A stretch of 18,889 nt of DNA from JABMRP01 sp964444795 (GTDB taxonomy: Bacteria > Planctomycetota > Planctomycetia > Pirellulales > Thermoguttaceae), in assembly GCA_964444795.1 (NCBI GenBank), contig CAYUIQ010000180.1, forward strand, positions 1 to 18,889, read 5' to 3'. Both the position numbers and the translations under genes were made by a program. Positions 1-6,649 of the stretch are shown here, piece by piece (the first letter of the stretch is position 1; each line of letters starts with the position of its first letter). Below the pieces are notes generated by a model. It saw only the letters and a list, made by a program, of their open reading frames with translations. It was not told the origin of the DNA and searched no databases.

Positions 1-12
1 CTCTTCCGATCT
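1..12. other. Illumina adapter remnant at the contig edge
   Basis: The first twelve bases, CTCTTCCGATCT, are identical to the 3' end of the standard Illumina TruSeq adapters. An exact match of this length at exactly base 1 is very unlikely by chance, so these bases are probably untrimmed adapter and not genomic DNA. The stop codon of the first gene lies at 29-31, so no coding sequence is affected. Confidence 0.85.
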
Positions 13-28
13 CCATTAGACACCCAAC

Positions 29-2017
29 TCACAACGACTGCAAATACTCGACCAGCGCATCGATCCCACCGCCGGACAACCGCGACGTGTGGCCGTGACG
101 ATCGGTCGAATTCATCTTCGTGATCACCGCGCGCAGCGTAGCGGCCCGGCCGTGGTGCAAATAGGGAGCGGTCCGCCAGAGTTCGATCAGTGTGGGTGTG
201 TCGAACGGGCCCGCCTCGTCCGACTCGGCTTGTGTGCCCACGTCGTGCATCTTCAGGTCGGTATACAAGGGCGCCGGATGGCAACGTGAGCAGCCGGCGC
301 GCGGACTGTCGAAAATCGCTTGCCCACGGCGCGCCTTCTCGGAAAGACGCCCGCCGATAAGCCGTGGACTCGGTTCGGGCACCAGCGAACTCAGATAGGC
401 CTCGACGGCCCGAAGCTCCCCCGGCCTGGGCTCCTGGAACAAGAGAAACTTGAAGCCCGCGGCGGCCGCCCCCGGCATGTCGGACCGCACGCCGCGAGAC
501 ATCATGGGCGGTGTCTGGTGGGCCCAGAGCATCGATCGCGTATTCTTCGGATTGCCGATTCCGTCGTTCATCAGATCCCAGTTGAGCCCGTCGGCGCGTC
601 CGTCCGGATGACACGTGGCACAACTGAGCCAATGTTCGAAACAGTACGTGGCGTCGTGGAAGATCATCTCACCCCGCCGCGCTGCGTCGGCGGCCGGCTG
701 TGACGCGACCGGCACGCTACGCAGAATCTTCATGGTGACCGTGTCGACCCATACGACCGTGCCCGAGTAGTACATGGCCACGGCCAAGAGTCGTCCGTCG
801 GGAGAAATGGCCAACCCTCTGGGGCCGTTGCCCGGCAGGTCGGCACGAAAGAACACCTTCGGTAGGTAATGCCCGTGGCCGTATTCGGCCGGCAGAACGC
901 TGACGACCAGTTCCACGCTGTTAGGATCCTTGACGCCAAGTTGCCAGGTGGCGCTATATTGCATCGACCCTCGCGCTGTGTTCAGTTCCGGTTTGCCTTC
1001 CGGCGGTCGCTTCTCTTCGGGTGCAACGGCGGCCTTTTCCTCGCGCAACAGTCTGTGAAGCTGGACGAGATCGACCTTGCCGATCTGATGGACTCCGGAG
1101 AGCGTGACCCACAATGTACGGCCGTCGGGCGAAACGACCGCTCCGAAGGGATTCGCCGCGCCCTCGTTGTAGCGGTCCAACAGGATCGTGGCATACCGTC
1201 GCCGGTTGCGTAAGTCGACGACGGTCATCGCGTTGGCGTTGATCCAGCCGAATTCGATCTGTTCGGTCGGCAACATGGCCCGGGCCAAATTGTGGACGAC
1301 GTACGCCCACCGACCGTCGGGTCCGATGGCGACTCCATGCACATTCGTACTGTTCGGCGGCAGACCGACGTGGATCGGCGGATCGTCCGAATCGAGATCC
1401 ACCAGCGTGACACTGGCGCTGGCGGTCGGCTTGGAAGCATCGCCCACCGGCAAGCGGTTCCCCACGACGGCCATGCTTTCGTCGGGCGTGACCGCCAGCA
1501 TATAGGGTTCGGGCCCGGCGGCTTTCCGCCTTGGTGGCGTTTGGCCGGTCAGATCCAAGATCGTAAGCGAACCGTCGGCGGAGTTTGCCGCAACCAATCG
1601 CTTCGTCTTGGCCGCCAAAGCCAGCCCGACGGGTCGCGGACCAACCGGGTGGCGCCGGCGTCTTGCTGTCGCGGCAGCGAGGTCCGAGATGTCGTTACCG
1701 TTTGCAACCAACGGACAGACAACGACTTCCCCGCCGGTCGTATCGGCTATGTGTAGGGACCGGCCGTCACGGGACCAGACGGTGTCGGCCGGTCGACCAC
1801 CGACTTCGAGGGTACGAACGACGCGTCCGGTTGCCACGTCCATCAGGACCAGCGAACCGGCCGTGGCGTCCGTCACCGCTAGAAGTCGGCCATCCGGCGA
1901 AAACTCCGGGTGAAGCGGCGAATGATAGACGGGCCGTGCAACCGGCGGCTCGGCGGCGAACATCGTCGCGCAGCAGCAGATGACGATCATCACCAGGTTT
2001 TGCAGCGAGCGATTCAC
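29..2017 (-). CDS. Beta-propeller (YncE-like) / di-heme cytochrome c fusion protein, exported
   Basis: The N-terminal two thirds carry repeated propeller-strand signatures such as HPEFSPDGRLLAVTD, VTPDESMAVVG and AISPDGRLLAVAM. The C-terminal third has two heme c sites, CATCH (DNA 608-622) and CSRCH (DNA 278-292). Between and after them are features of the MauG/cytochrome c peroxidase family, such as DTPTLIELWRTAPYLHHGRAA. The protein is probably a periplasmic electron carrier or peroxidase-like enzyme; its partner is not known. I chose the GTG at 2017, giving 662 residues. It is preceded by AAAGG at suitable spacing and begins a signal peptide (NRSLQNLVMIVICCCATMFA, cleavage before AEPP). 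The frame is open to an ATG at 2077, but that would put 20 polar residues before the signal peptide and overlaps a candidate -10 box. The gene diverges from the oxidoreductase at 2372. Propeller/cytochrome fusions of this kind are common in planctomycetes. The domain call is firm and the start is moderately sure. Confidence 0.88.
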   Translation of the reverse strand: MNRSLQNLVMIVICCCATMFAAEPPVARPVYHSPLHPEFSPDGRLLAVTDATAGSLVLMDVATGRVVRTLEVGGRPADTVWSRDGRSLHIADTTGGEVVVCPLVANGNDISDLAAATARRRRHPVGPRPVGLALAAKTKRLVAANSADGSLTILDLTGQTPPRRKAAGPEPYMLAVTPDESMAVVGNRLPVGDASKPTASASVTLVDLDSDDPPIHVGLPPNSTNVHGVAIGPDGRWAYVVHNLARAMLPTEQIEFGWINANAMTVVDLRNRRRYATILLDRYNEGAANPFGAVVSPDGRTLWVTLSGVHQIGKVDLVQLHRLLREEKAAVAPEEKRPPEGKPELNTARGSMQYSATWQLGVKDPNSVELVVSVLPAEYGHGHYLPKVFFRADLPGNGPRGLAISPDGRLLAVAMYYSGTVVWVDTVTMKILRSVPVASQPAADAARRGEMIFHDATYCFEHWLSCATCHPDGRADGLNWDLMNDGIGNPKNTRSMLWAHQTPPMMSRGVRSDMPGAAAAGFKFLLFQEPRPGELRAVEAYLSSLVPEPSPRLIGGRLSEKARRGQAIFDSPRAGCSRCHPAPLYTDLKMHDVGTQAESDEAGPFDTPTLIELWRTAPYLHHGRAATLRAVITKMNSTDRHGHTSRLSGGGIDALVEYLQSL

Positions 2018-2072
2018 GCTTGGGGCCTTTGATGTCCTGTCAGCGTACGCGTCCGAGTTTGGAGAAGTCCCC

Positions 2073-2102
2073 ATCATAGCATTCGTCCCGCGTCCGTATC
2101 CA
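2073..2102 (-). promoter_or_regulatory. Candidate sigma70-type promoter for the cytochrome/propeller gene
   Basis: Read on the minus strand, TGGATA (2102-2097) and TATGAT (2078-2073) are separated by 18 bases, with four and five matches to the -35 and -10 consensus. Transcription would begin near 2066, about 50 bases before the GTG at 2017. The -10 box overlaps the alternative ATG at 2077, which favours the downstream start. This is a pattern match only. Confidence 0.35.
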
Positions 2103-2160
2103 GCGTGGGGAGGATTCTCCGGAAAATCTCGGGGGAACGGGCCGAATCGGCGGGCTCGGC

Positions 2161-2189
2161 TCGATAAGGTATCCGATTTGCGATATAAT
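2161..2189 (+). promoter_or_regulatory. Candidate sigma70-type promoter for the Gfo/Idh/MocA gene
   Basis: TCGATA (2161-2166) and a perfect TATAAT (2184-2189) are separated by 17 bases on the plus strand. Transcription would start near 2196, giving a leader of about 175 bases that includes the whole 34-bp inverted repeat at 2224-2302. The -10 is consensus and the -35 matches at four of six positions. Confidence 0.42.
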
Positions 2190-2223
2190 GCACCCTGTCC
2201 GGCCGGTAACGTACTTCACAAGA

Positions 2224-2302
2224 TGGGTGCCTGGGGTCGAGCGCAGCGAGCCCCCAGATCGCGGCAAACTGGGGGCTTGCTGCGCTCGACCCCAGGCACC
2301 CA
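2224..2302. repeat. 34-bp inverted repeat, long hairpin between divergent genes
   Basis: The left arm (2224-2257) and right arm (2269-2302) are reverse complements at 33 of 34 positions. The one difference can form a G-U pair in RNA. The loop is 11 bases (2258-2268). The arms are GC-rich, starting TGGGTGCCTGGGG on the left and ending CCCCAGGCACCCA on the right. The repeat lies between two divergent genes, so it is not a shared terminator. It looks like a dispersed palindromic (REP or MITE-like) element; only one copy is in this window. Confidence 0.85.
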
Positions 2303-2371
2303 ACGACCCCACCAATCAACACGCCCACCGTATCGCATGATTGCGAGCATCTTCCAACGAGGAGCCCTTCA

Positions 2372-3727
2372 ATGAACCAAGCGACATCCTCCCTAACGCG
2401 TCGTTCTTTCCTGAAACGGTCCGGTGCATTGGCTTCCGCCGCACTTGCCGCTCCGACCATCGTTCCGTCGCATGTCCTTGGAGCGGATCCGCCGAGCGAA
2501 ACGGTGACCATGGGGATGATCGGCACGGGGCGCCAATGTTACCTCAGGAATATCCCGCTTTTCCAACGCCAGCCGGATTGCCGGATCCTCGCCGTATGCG
2601 ATCCCGATTCCTGGCGAATGGACCAAGCGAAGAAACGGGTCGACGATTACAACCGTGCGAAACACGGGATGACCGACGGTTGCGCTGCGTATGCCGACTA
2701 TCAAGATCTGCTGGCCCGTGATGATATCGACGCGGTGATGATTTCGACGCCCGACCACTGGCACGGGAAGATGGGCGTCGACGCCATGGCGGCCGGCAAG
2801 GACGTGGCGCTGGAGAAGCCGGTGATTCGCACGATCCGCGAGGGACAGCAACTGCGCGACGCCTCGAAGAAACACGGGCGTATCTTCCGCGTCGACAGTG
2901 AGTTCCGCGTCGGCGCGCCGGCTCGTCGCGCGTACAGTATCGTGCAAAGCGGTGCGTTGGGGAAGATCCATAAGGTCTACGCGTGTGTTCCTCAGTCGGA
3001 CATTCCGCTGGCCCCGCAGCCTGACATGCCGGTGCCCGAGGAGCTGGACTACAAGCGATGGCAGGGCGCCGGCGACACCCAGGCCCCGCCGATTCCCTAC
3101 ACGCTCCACGGCGTTCACCCGCGCCATGGCTTGGGGCGACCGGGGTGGATGCGGAAGTTGAACTACTGCGACGGCATGATCACCAACTGGGGAACCCATC
3201 TGCTCAACGGCGCGCTCTGGTGCATGGGCCTCGATCGCCAGTGGCCGGTCGAGATCTCCGGCACGGGCCTCTATCCGGCGGCCGATAGCTTCTGGAACGT
3301 GCTGTTGAAATTCGCCGTCACGTACCGGTACGCCAATGGCGTCGAGTTGATCTACCGGACCGAGAAGCCCTACATGAAGTTCGAGGGCGACAAGGGCTGG
3401 ATCGACGCCGGGTTCGGCCACTTCAAAGCCAGCGACGATGCATTGCTGAAGGGACAATACCCGCTGGTTGACAGCCCCGAACCTCGCCAAACGAGCGAGA
3501 AACGCGATTTCCTCGACAGCGTGAAGTCGCGCAAACCGACCTGGGAACCGGCCGAAGTCGGACACGTCGTCACCTCGACCTGCCTGCTGGGCCATCTGGC
3601 CGTCGACGCCGGGGTGCCACTGAAATTTGACGGCGCGAAGGAGCAGTTTATCGACAACGATCGGGCCAACGCCATGTTGGACCGTCCGATCGTTACACCG
3701 AATGCCGATTTGCAGGCGAAGCCGTAA
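2372..3727 (+). CDS. Gfo/Idh/MocA family oxidoreductase with Tat signal
   Basis: This 451-residue protein begins with a twin-arginine signal (TRRSFLKRSG, residues 9-18), a hydrophobic stretch and a likely cleavage near SHVLGA. It should be exported folded, with its nicotinamide cofactor already bound. The Rossmann domain follows, with MGMIGTGRQ (47-55), STPDHWH (125-131) and the family motif EKP at 148-150. The C-terminal substrate domain holds TNWGTHLLN around His276 and ends with the usual EQFIDNDRANAMLDRP tail, so the gene is complete. GAGGAG at 2359-2364, seven bases before the ATG, supports the start. Family members oxidise or reduce sugars, inositols and related polyols. Substrate and direction cannot be told here. 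The neighbouring DUF1080 operon is consistent with formation of 3-keto sugars. Confidence 0.92.
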   Translation: MNQATSSLTRRSFLKRSGALASAALAAPTIVPSHVLGADPPSETVTMGMIGTGRQCYLRNIPLFQRQPDCRILAVCDPDSWRMDQAKKRVDDYNRAKHGMTDGCAAYADYQDLLARDDIDAVMISTPDHWHGKMGVDAMAAGKDVALEKPVIRTIREGQQLRDASKKHGRIFRVDSEFRVGAPARRAYSIVQSGALGKIHKVYACVPQSDIPLAPQPDMPVPEELDYKRWQGAGDTQAPPIPYTLHGVHPRHGLGRPGWMRKLNYCDGMITNWGTHLLNGALWCMGLDRQWPVEISGTGLYPAADSFWNVLLKFAVTYRYANGVELIYRTEKPYMKFEGDKGWIDAGFGHFKASDDALLKGQYPLVDSPEPRQTSEKRDFLDSVKSRKPTWEPAEVGHVVTSTCLLGHLAVDAGVPLKFDGAKEQFIDNDRANAMLDRPIVTPNADLQAKP

Positions 3728-3729
3728 GG

Positions 3730-4314
3730 ATCAACCCTCAGAAGCAACACGAGTTCGGCGACAAGACGCTGGTCTTCAAGGTCCGCGGCTTGGAAACCGG
3801 CGGACTGCGCGGGGCGAAGATCGGCGTGATCTTCCAAGGCAGCAAGGGCTACGTCGTGTTGACCAGCTATACGTCGGGGGCGGCGTTCGATCTCGACGGC
3901 AAGATGGTGAAGAAGTTCAGCGGCGGCGGCGACCACTTCGACAACTTCATCAAGGCGGTCCGCAGCCGGAAGAACGAGAATCTTACCGCCGATATTCTCC
4001 AGGGGCATCTCTCCTGCGCATTGAGCCATTTGGGCAACGTTTCTTACTACATGGGCAAGGAAGCGTCGGTGGCCGACATCCGCCGGGCGCTCGACGGCCT
4101 GAAAACCAACGAGGACACCGACGACGCTCTGGATCGGGTCACGGCCCATCTGGCCGACAACAAGGTCGACCTGAAGAAAACGCCCCTGAGCCTCGGTCCT
4201 TTTCTGAAACTCGACCCGAAGAGCGAGCAGTTCATCGACAACGCCGAGGCCGACTCGCTGCTGACCCGCAAGTACCGGGCACCGTTCGTGGTCCCTGCGG
4301 CGGGGAAAGTGTAG
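3730..4314 (+). pseudogene. C-terminal remnant of a second Gfo/Idh/MocA oxidoreductase
   Basis: Three bases after the preceding gene's stop, in another frame, about 194 codons read as the C-terminal domain of a different family member. They begin INPQKQHEFGDKTLVF and continue through GVIFQGSKGYVV, KKFSGGGDHFDNFIKAVRSRK and ADILQGHLSCALSHLGN, ending RKYRAPFVVPAAGKV. These are usual for long planctomycete homologs of roughly 430-480 residues. The Rossmann half and Tat signal are missing, and upstream in this frame (before about 3730) the codons no longer resemble the family. No ATG start is present; the only candidate is a TTG at 3790, preceded by AAGG that also encodes part of the conserved sequence. 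The piece is best explained as the residue of a deletion between tandem paralogs, though translation of a lone C-terminal domain from the TTG cannot be excluded. Confidence 0.75.
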
Positions 4315-4332
4315 GCAATTGCTGCCCGTCAG

Positions 4333-4353
4333 ACCCCCGATCTGCCGGGGGGT
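4333..4353. terminator. GC hairpin after the oxidoreductase remnant
   Basis: ACCCCC (4333-4338) and GGGGGT (4348-4353) form a six-base stem with a nine-base loop, 19 bases beyond the remnant's stop. No T tract follows, so an intrinsic terminator is only suggested by position between convergent genes. Confidence 0.35.
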
Positions 4354-4383
4354 AGGTGCAATCACCGCGCCAACCCGGTTCAA

Positions 4384-4416
4384 TCGCCCCCCGGCAAAGC
4401 CGGGGGATGAGGGCCG
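4384..4416. repeat. Palindromic repeat, copy 1 (CCCCCGGC-AAA-GCCGGGGG)
   Basis: The core is a perfect eight-base stem (4388-4395 with 4399-4406) and an AAA loop. With its flanks it matches 10898-10931 apart from two substitutions and one inserted base. It directly abuts the stop codon of the DUF1080 gene ending at 4417 and lies between convergent genes, so it may also end transcription. It resembles a dispersed REP-like element. Confidence 0.75.
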
Positions 4417-5085
4417 TTAACGCCCCAGCGGCAGTAACCGAATATTGCGGAATTCGATCGCCGCGCCTTCGCTTTGCAGGCCGATGTGACCGGATACTGC
4501 TTCCACCGCCACGGCCTCGTTCTGCAATACGCCGTTGACTTTCACCGAGAGCTTGTCCCGGTTGAGCACGATTGCGAATTGGTTCCACTGGCCGGGCGGC
4601 TTTTCGTTGGATGCGTTCAGCTTGCGCAGGTGTGACGTGCCGGCGCGACCCGCTGCCGGCTGAAGGGGAAAGCCGTTGATGCCGTAAAGGTCGCCCGCGT
4701 TTTGCGTGTGCATCTGGGCTTCCACGCACCGGGGCCAAAGCTTGTCGGGGCCGGCGATGCGCATCAATACGCCGCTATCGCCCGGATTGGAATCGGCCGG
4801 CCAGCGCCATTCGAGCTGGAGCAAATAGTTCGTGTACTTCGCGCGGGTTCGCAGATATCCGCGAGTCCCGCCGTTGCAGCGGAGCACGCCGTCGCGAATG
4901 CTCCAGGTGTCTTGCAGCCGGGCGCCGGGCGTCGTGGTATAAAACATCCATGCATCGAGACGGCCGCCGGCCAGCAGCGAAACTTCGACCGGACCGGCGC
5001 GGTCGTTGGCCGGCGCCGAGGTCGCCGCTCCCAGGACGATGGGGGCAACGACCAGAATGCACAGGCGGTGTGGGATCGATTTCAT
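4417..5085 (-). CDS. Secreted DUF1080 (3-keto-disaccharide hydrolase-like) protein, third in operon
   Basis: The 222-residue protein has a signal peptide (MKSIPHRLCILVVAPIVLGA, likely cleavage after SAPA, residue 26) and one DUF1080 domain with a concanavalin A-like fold. Family motifs seen are TWSIRDGVLRCNG (60-72), GYLRTRAKYTNY, LEWRW, GDSGVLMR (102-109), VEAQ (121-124), GD (131-132), GQWN and IGLQSEG. The usual NSG triplet reads DSG. It lies 16 bases after the preceding paralog's stop. No good Shine-Dalgarno stands before the ATG at 5085, so coupled translation is likely. The frame is open upstream to 5505, but that part overlaps the upstream paralog. Family members act on 3-keto-glycosides; activity here is inferred. 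Confidence 0.88.
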   Translation of the reverse strand: MKSIPHRLCILVVAPIVLGAATSAPANDRAGPVEVSLLAGGRLDAWMFYTTTPGARLQDTWSIRDGVLRCNGGTRGYLRTRAKYTNYLLQLEWRWPADSNPGDSGVLMRIAGPDKLWPRCVEAQMHTQNAGDLYGINGFPLQPAAGRAGTSHLRKLNASNEKPPGQWNQFAIVLNRDKLSVKVNGVLQNEAVAVEAVSGHIGLQSEGAAIEFRNIRLLPLGR

Positions 5086-5101
5086 GGCGACTGTTGCGGC
5101 C

Positions 5102-5800
5102 TTACGGAAGCGGTACGATTTTGACCGTGCGAAAGTGAATCTCGCCGCCCTCGGATTGCAGGCCGATCGGGCCGGCCAGGACGTCGCATCCGGTGGCCTC
5201 GTTGACTTTTTCGCCGTTGACGACCAGCGTGAGTTTGTCGCCGGCAAAGGTGATTTCGTACGTATTCCACTGCCCGGGCTCTTTCTCGGCGGCCTTGATC
5301 TTGCCGACGCCGGCAAAGTTGCCCAGCGGGTCGTGGTTCTTGATTTCCTTGAACCGCTCGGCATCGCCCTGCACCTTGGCGCCGTAAAACGCCCAAATAT
5401 CGCCGGCGCTGCCCGCTTTGAGTTGGGCTTCGACGCATTTGGGCAGGAACGAATCCGGCTCGCCGTCGATCCGCAGCAGCACGCCGCTATTGCCCGGCTT
5501 GGCACCCGGCGCCCAGCGCCACTCGACGGTCAGCTTGAAGTTGGTGAACTTCTTCTTCGAGACGAGGTAGCCCAGCGGTTGGCCCTTGCAGACGAGCAGG
5601 CCGTCGGCCACACTCCAGACGTCGGCCATTTTGGCATCCGGGTCGACGGTAACGCACTCCCACCCGGCGAGGCATTTTCCGTTGAATAACTTCACGCCCT
5701 TGCTACAGCACGGTTCGGCGGCGGTTGCCCGACAGCCGAGACCGGCACAGAAAACGGTTACGATGATCGAGGTCAACAGAAGCGGAAAGACAGTTCGCAT
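5102..5800 (-). CDS. Secreted DUF1080 (3-keto-disaccharide hydrolase-like) protein, second in operon
   Basis: This 232-residue protein starts at an ATG preceded by AGGAG at good spacing. The signal peptide (MRTVFPLLLTSIIVTVFCAG) probably ends at ATA before AEPCC. The nearby GLGC is not a convincing lipobox. The domain opens with KLFNGKCLAGWE, followed by VWSVADGLLVCKG (61-73), GYLVSKKKFTNF, VEWRW, the canonical GNSGVLLR (103-110), VEAQ (123-126), GDIW (133-136), GQWNTYEI and IGLQSEG. It keeps the family's consensus residues best of the three paralogs. It lies 21 bases after the first paralog and 16 before the third. It also has four early cysteines (residues 18, 23, 31, 32), which could form disulfides. 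The substrate is unknown. Confidence 0.9.
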   Translation of the reverse strand: MRTVFPLLLTSIIVTVFCAGLGCRATAAEPCCSKGVKLFNGKCLAGWECVTVDPDAKMADVWSVADGLLVCKGQPLGYLVSKKKFTNFKLTVEWRWAPGAKPGNSGVLLRIDGEPDSFLPKCVEAQLKAGSAGDIWAFYGAKVQGDAERFKEIKNHDPLGNFAGVGKIKAAEKEPGQWNTYEITFAGDKLTLVVNGEKVNEATGCDVLAGPIGLQSEGGEIHFRTVKIVPLP

Positions 5801-5821
5801 GATACGTTCTCCTGGGAGTGG

Positions 5822-6508
5822 TTACTTCTTGGCGTCGGGAAGCGGCGTCAGCCGCACGTTGCGGAAATGGATTTCATTGCCTTCGGAGGTCAGCAAGATC
5901 GGCCCGGCGGTGACGTCGCATCTCGTAGCTTCGTTGACGACCTGGCCGTTGATCTTCAGCGTGACCGTCTCGCCGCGGACGGCGATTTCGTAGTCGTTCC
6001 ACTGGCCTTGCGATTTCTCCGCGTCGGCTGTTTTCTTCAAGTTGGTCAGCCCGCCGAACTGGGGGTGTTCGAGTCGCTTGATGCGATCCGCCGGACCATC
6101 CAGGGCAAAACCGGCAAGTCCCCAGAAATCGCCGGCGTCGGGCGCGTTGATCTGGGCTTCGAGACTCTTGGGCCAAACCGCGTGGTCCCCGGTCATGCGA
6201 AACAGCACGCCGCCCTTGCCCGCCGGCTTATCCCGCGGCCATCGCCACTGGAGCTGGAGCACGAAATTCGTGTACTTCTGCTGCGTGTAGAGGTATCCCA
6301 GCGGCGTTCCCTTGCACACCAGCACGCCGTCGTCAAGCTGCCAAACGTCGCCGAGCCCCGTGTCCGGGTCCGCGGAGAACGCTTTCCACGCGCCGAGCTT
6401 GCTTCCATCGGGCGCGGGAGCCAGGAGGTCGATCTCCTCGGCCAGCGACGGCGTCGCCATGGTGGTAAGGAATGCGAGAATCAGCAATGTGCGCGGGAAA
6501 TGTCGCAT
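5822..6508 (-). CDS. Secreted DUF1080 (3-keto-disaccharide hydrolase-like) protein, first in operon
   Basis: This 228-residue protein has GGAGG seven bases before its ATG and a clear signal peptide (MRHFPRTLLILAFLTTMATP, cleavage after SLA, residue 23). One DUF1080 domain follows, with VWQLDDGVLVCKG (55-67), GYLYTQQKYTNF, LQWRW, GKGGVLFR (97-104), LEAQ (116-119), GDFW (126-129), GQWNDYEI and LLTSEGNEIHFRNV. The NSG triplet of the family is replaced by KGG, so its active site or sugar binding may differ from the second paralog. It leads a three-gene operon and diverges from the pseudouridine synthase at 6650. Tandem paralogs with divergent motifs suggest different substrates or successive steps; this is inference. 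Confidence 0.9.
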   Translation of the reverse strand: MRHFPRTLLILAFLTTMATPSLAEEIDLLAPAPDGSKLGAWKAFSADPDTGLGDVWQLDDGVLVCKGTPLGYLYTQQKYTNFVLQLQWRWPRDKPAGKGGVLFRMTGDHAVWPKSLEAQINAPDAGDFWGLAGFALDGPADRIKRLEHPQFGGLTNLKKTADAEKSQGQWNDYEIAVRGETVTLKINGQVVNEATRCDVTAGPILLTSEGNEIHFRNVRLTPLPDAKK

Positions 6509-6580
6509 GGGTGCCTCCGGTGGTGTCGTGCTGGGATGATGGACGGGGACCGCTTCAAAAGACGGGTCCGGCAACTTCCG

Positions 6581-6609
6581 AATGTAGACCGTCCGACGCC
6601 CGTGTGCAA
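6581..6609 (-). promoter_or_regulatory. Candidate promoter for the DUF1080 operon
   Basis: On the minus strand TTGCAC (6609-6604) and TACATT (6586-6581) are 17 bases apart. Transcription would start near 6574, about 66 bases before the first gene of the operon. The -35 matches only at TTG and the -10 at four of six positions, so the call is tentative. Confidence 0.28.
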
Positions 6610-6613
6610 GCTC

Positions 6614-6642
6614 TGCAAAAATCCTGCCGTACTCTCTACAAT
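6614..6642 (+). promoter_or_regulatory. Candidate promoter giving a leaderless rluA-type transcript
   Basis: TACAAT (6637-6642) is a strong -10 box match; TGCAAA (6614-6619), 17 bases upstream, is a weak -35. The expected start of transcription is about 6649, directly at the ATG at 6650, which has no Shine-Dalgarno sequence. Confidence 0.35.
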
Positions 6643-6649
6643 ACACTGC

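Noticed and set aside
2018..2077. An ATG-ATG start at 2077 for the cytochrome/propeller gene
   Set aside because: It would put 20 polar residues before the signal peptide and overlaps the candidate -10 box. The GTG at 2017 has a better ribosome binding site and starts the signal peptide directly.
2333..2346. TCGCA-TGAT-TGCGA inverted repeat just upstream of the oxidoreductase gene, a possible operator
   Set aside because: Arms of only five bases in GC-rich DNA are expected by chance, and no neighbouring regulator gene supports it.
2393..3595. A 400-codon open frame on the minus strand
   Set aside because: It is antisense to the Gfo/Idh/MocA gene, has no family resemblance or ribosome binding site, and is explained by high GC.
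5867..6649. Upstream extension of the pseudouridine synthase frame, as if it had a large N-terminal domain
   Set aside because: The extension is antisense to the first DUF1080 gene, and its residues do not resemble an S4 or other RNA-binding domain.
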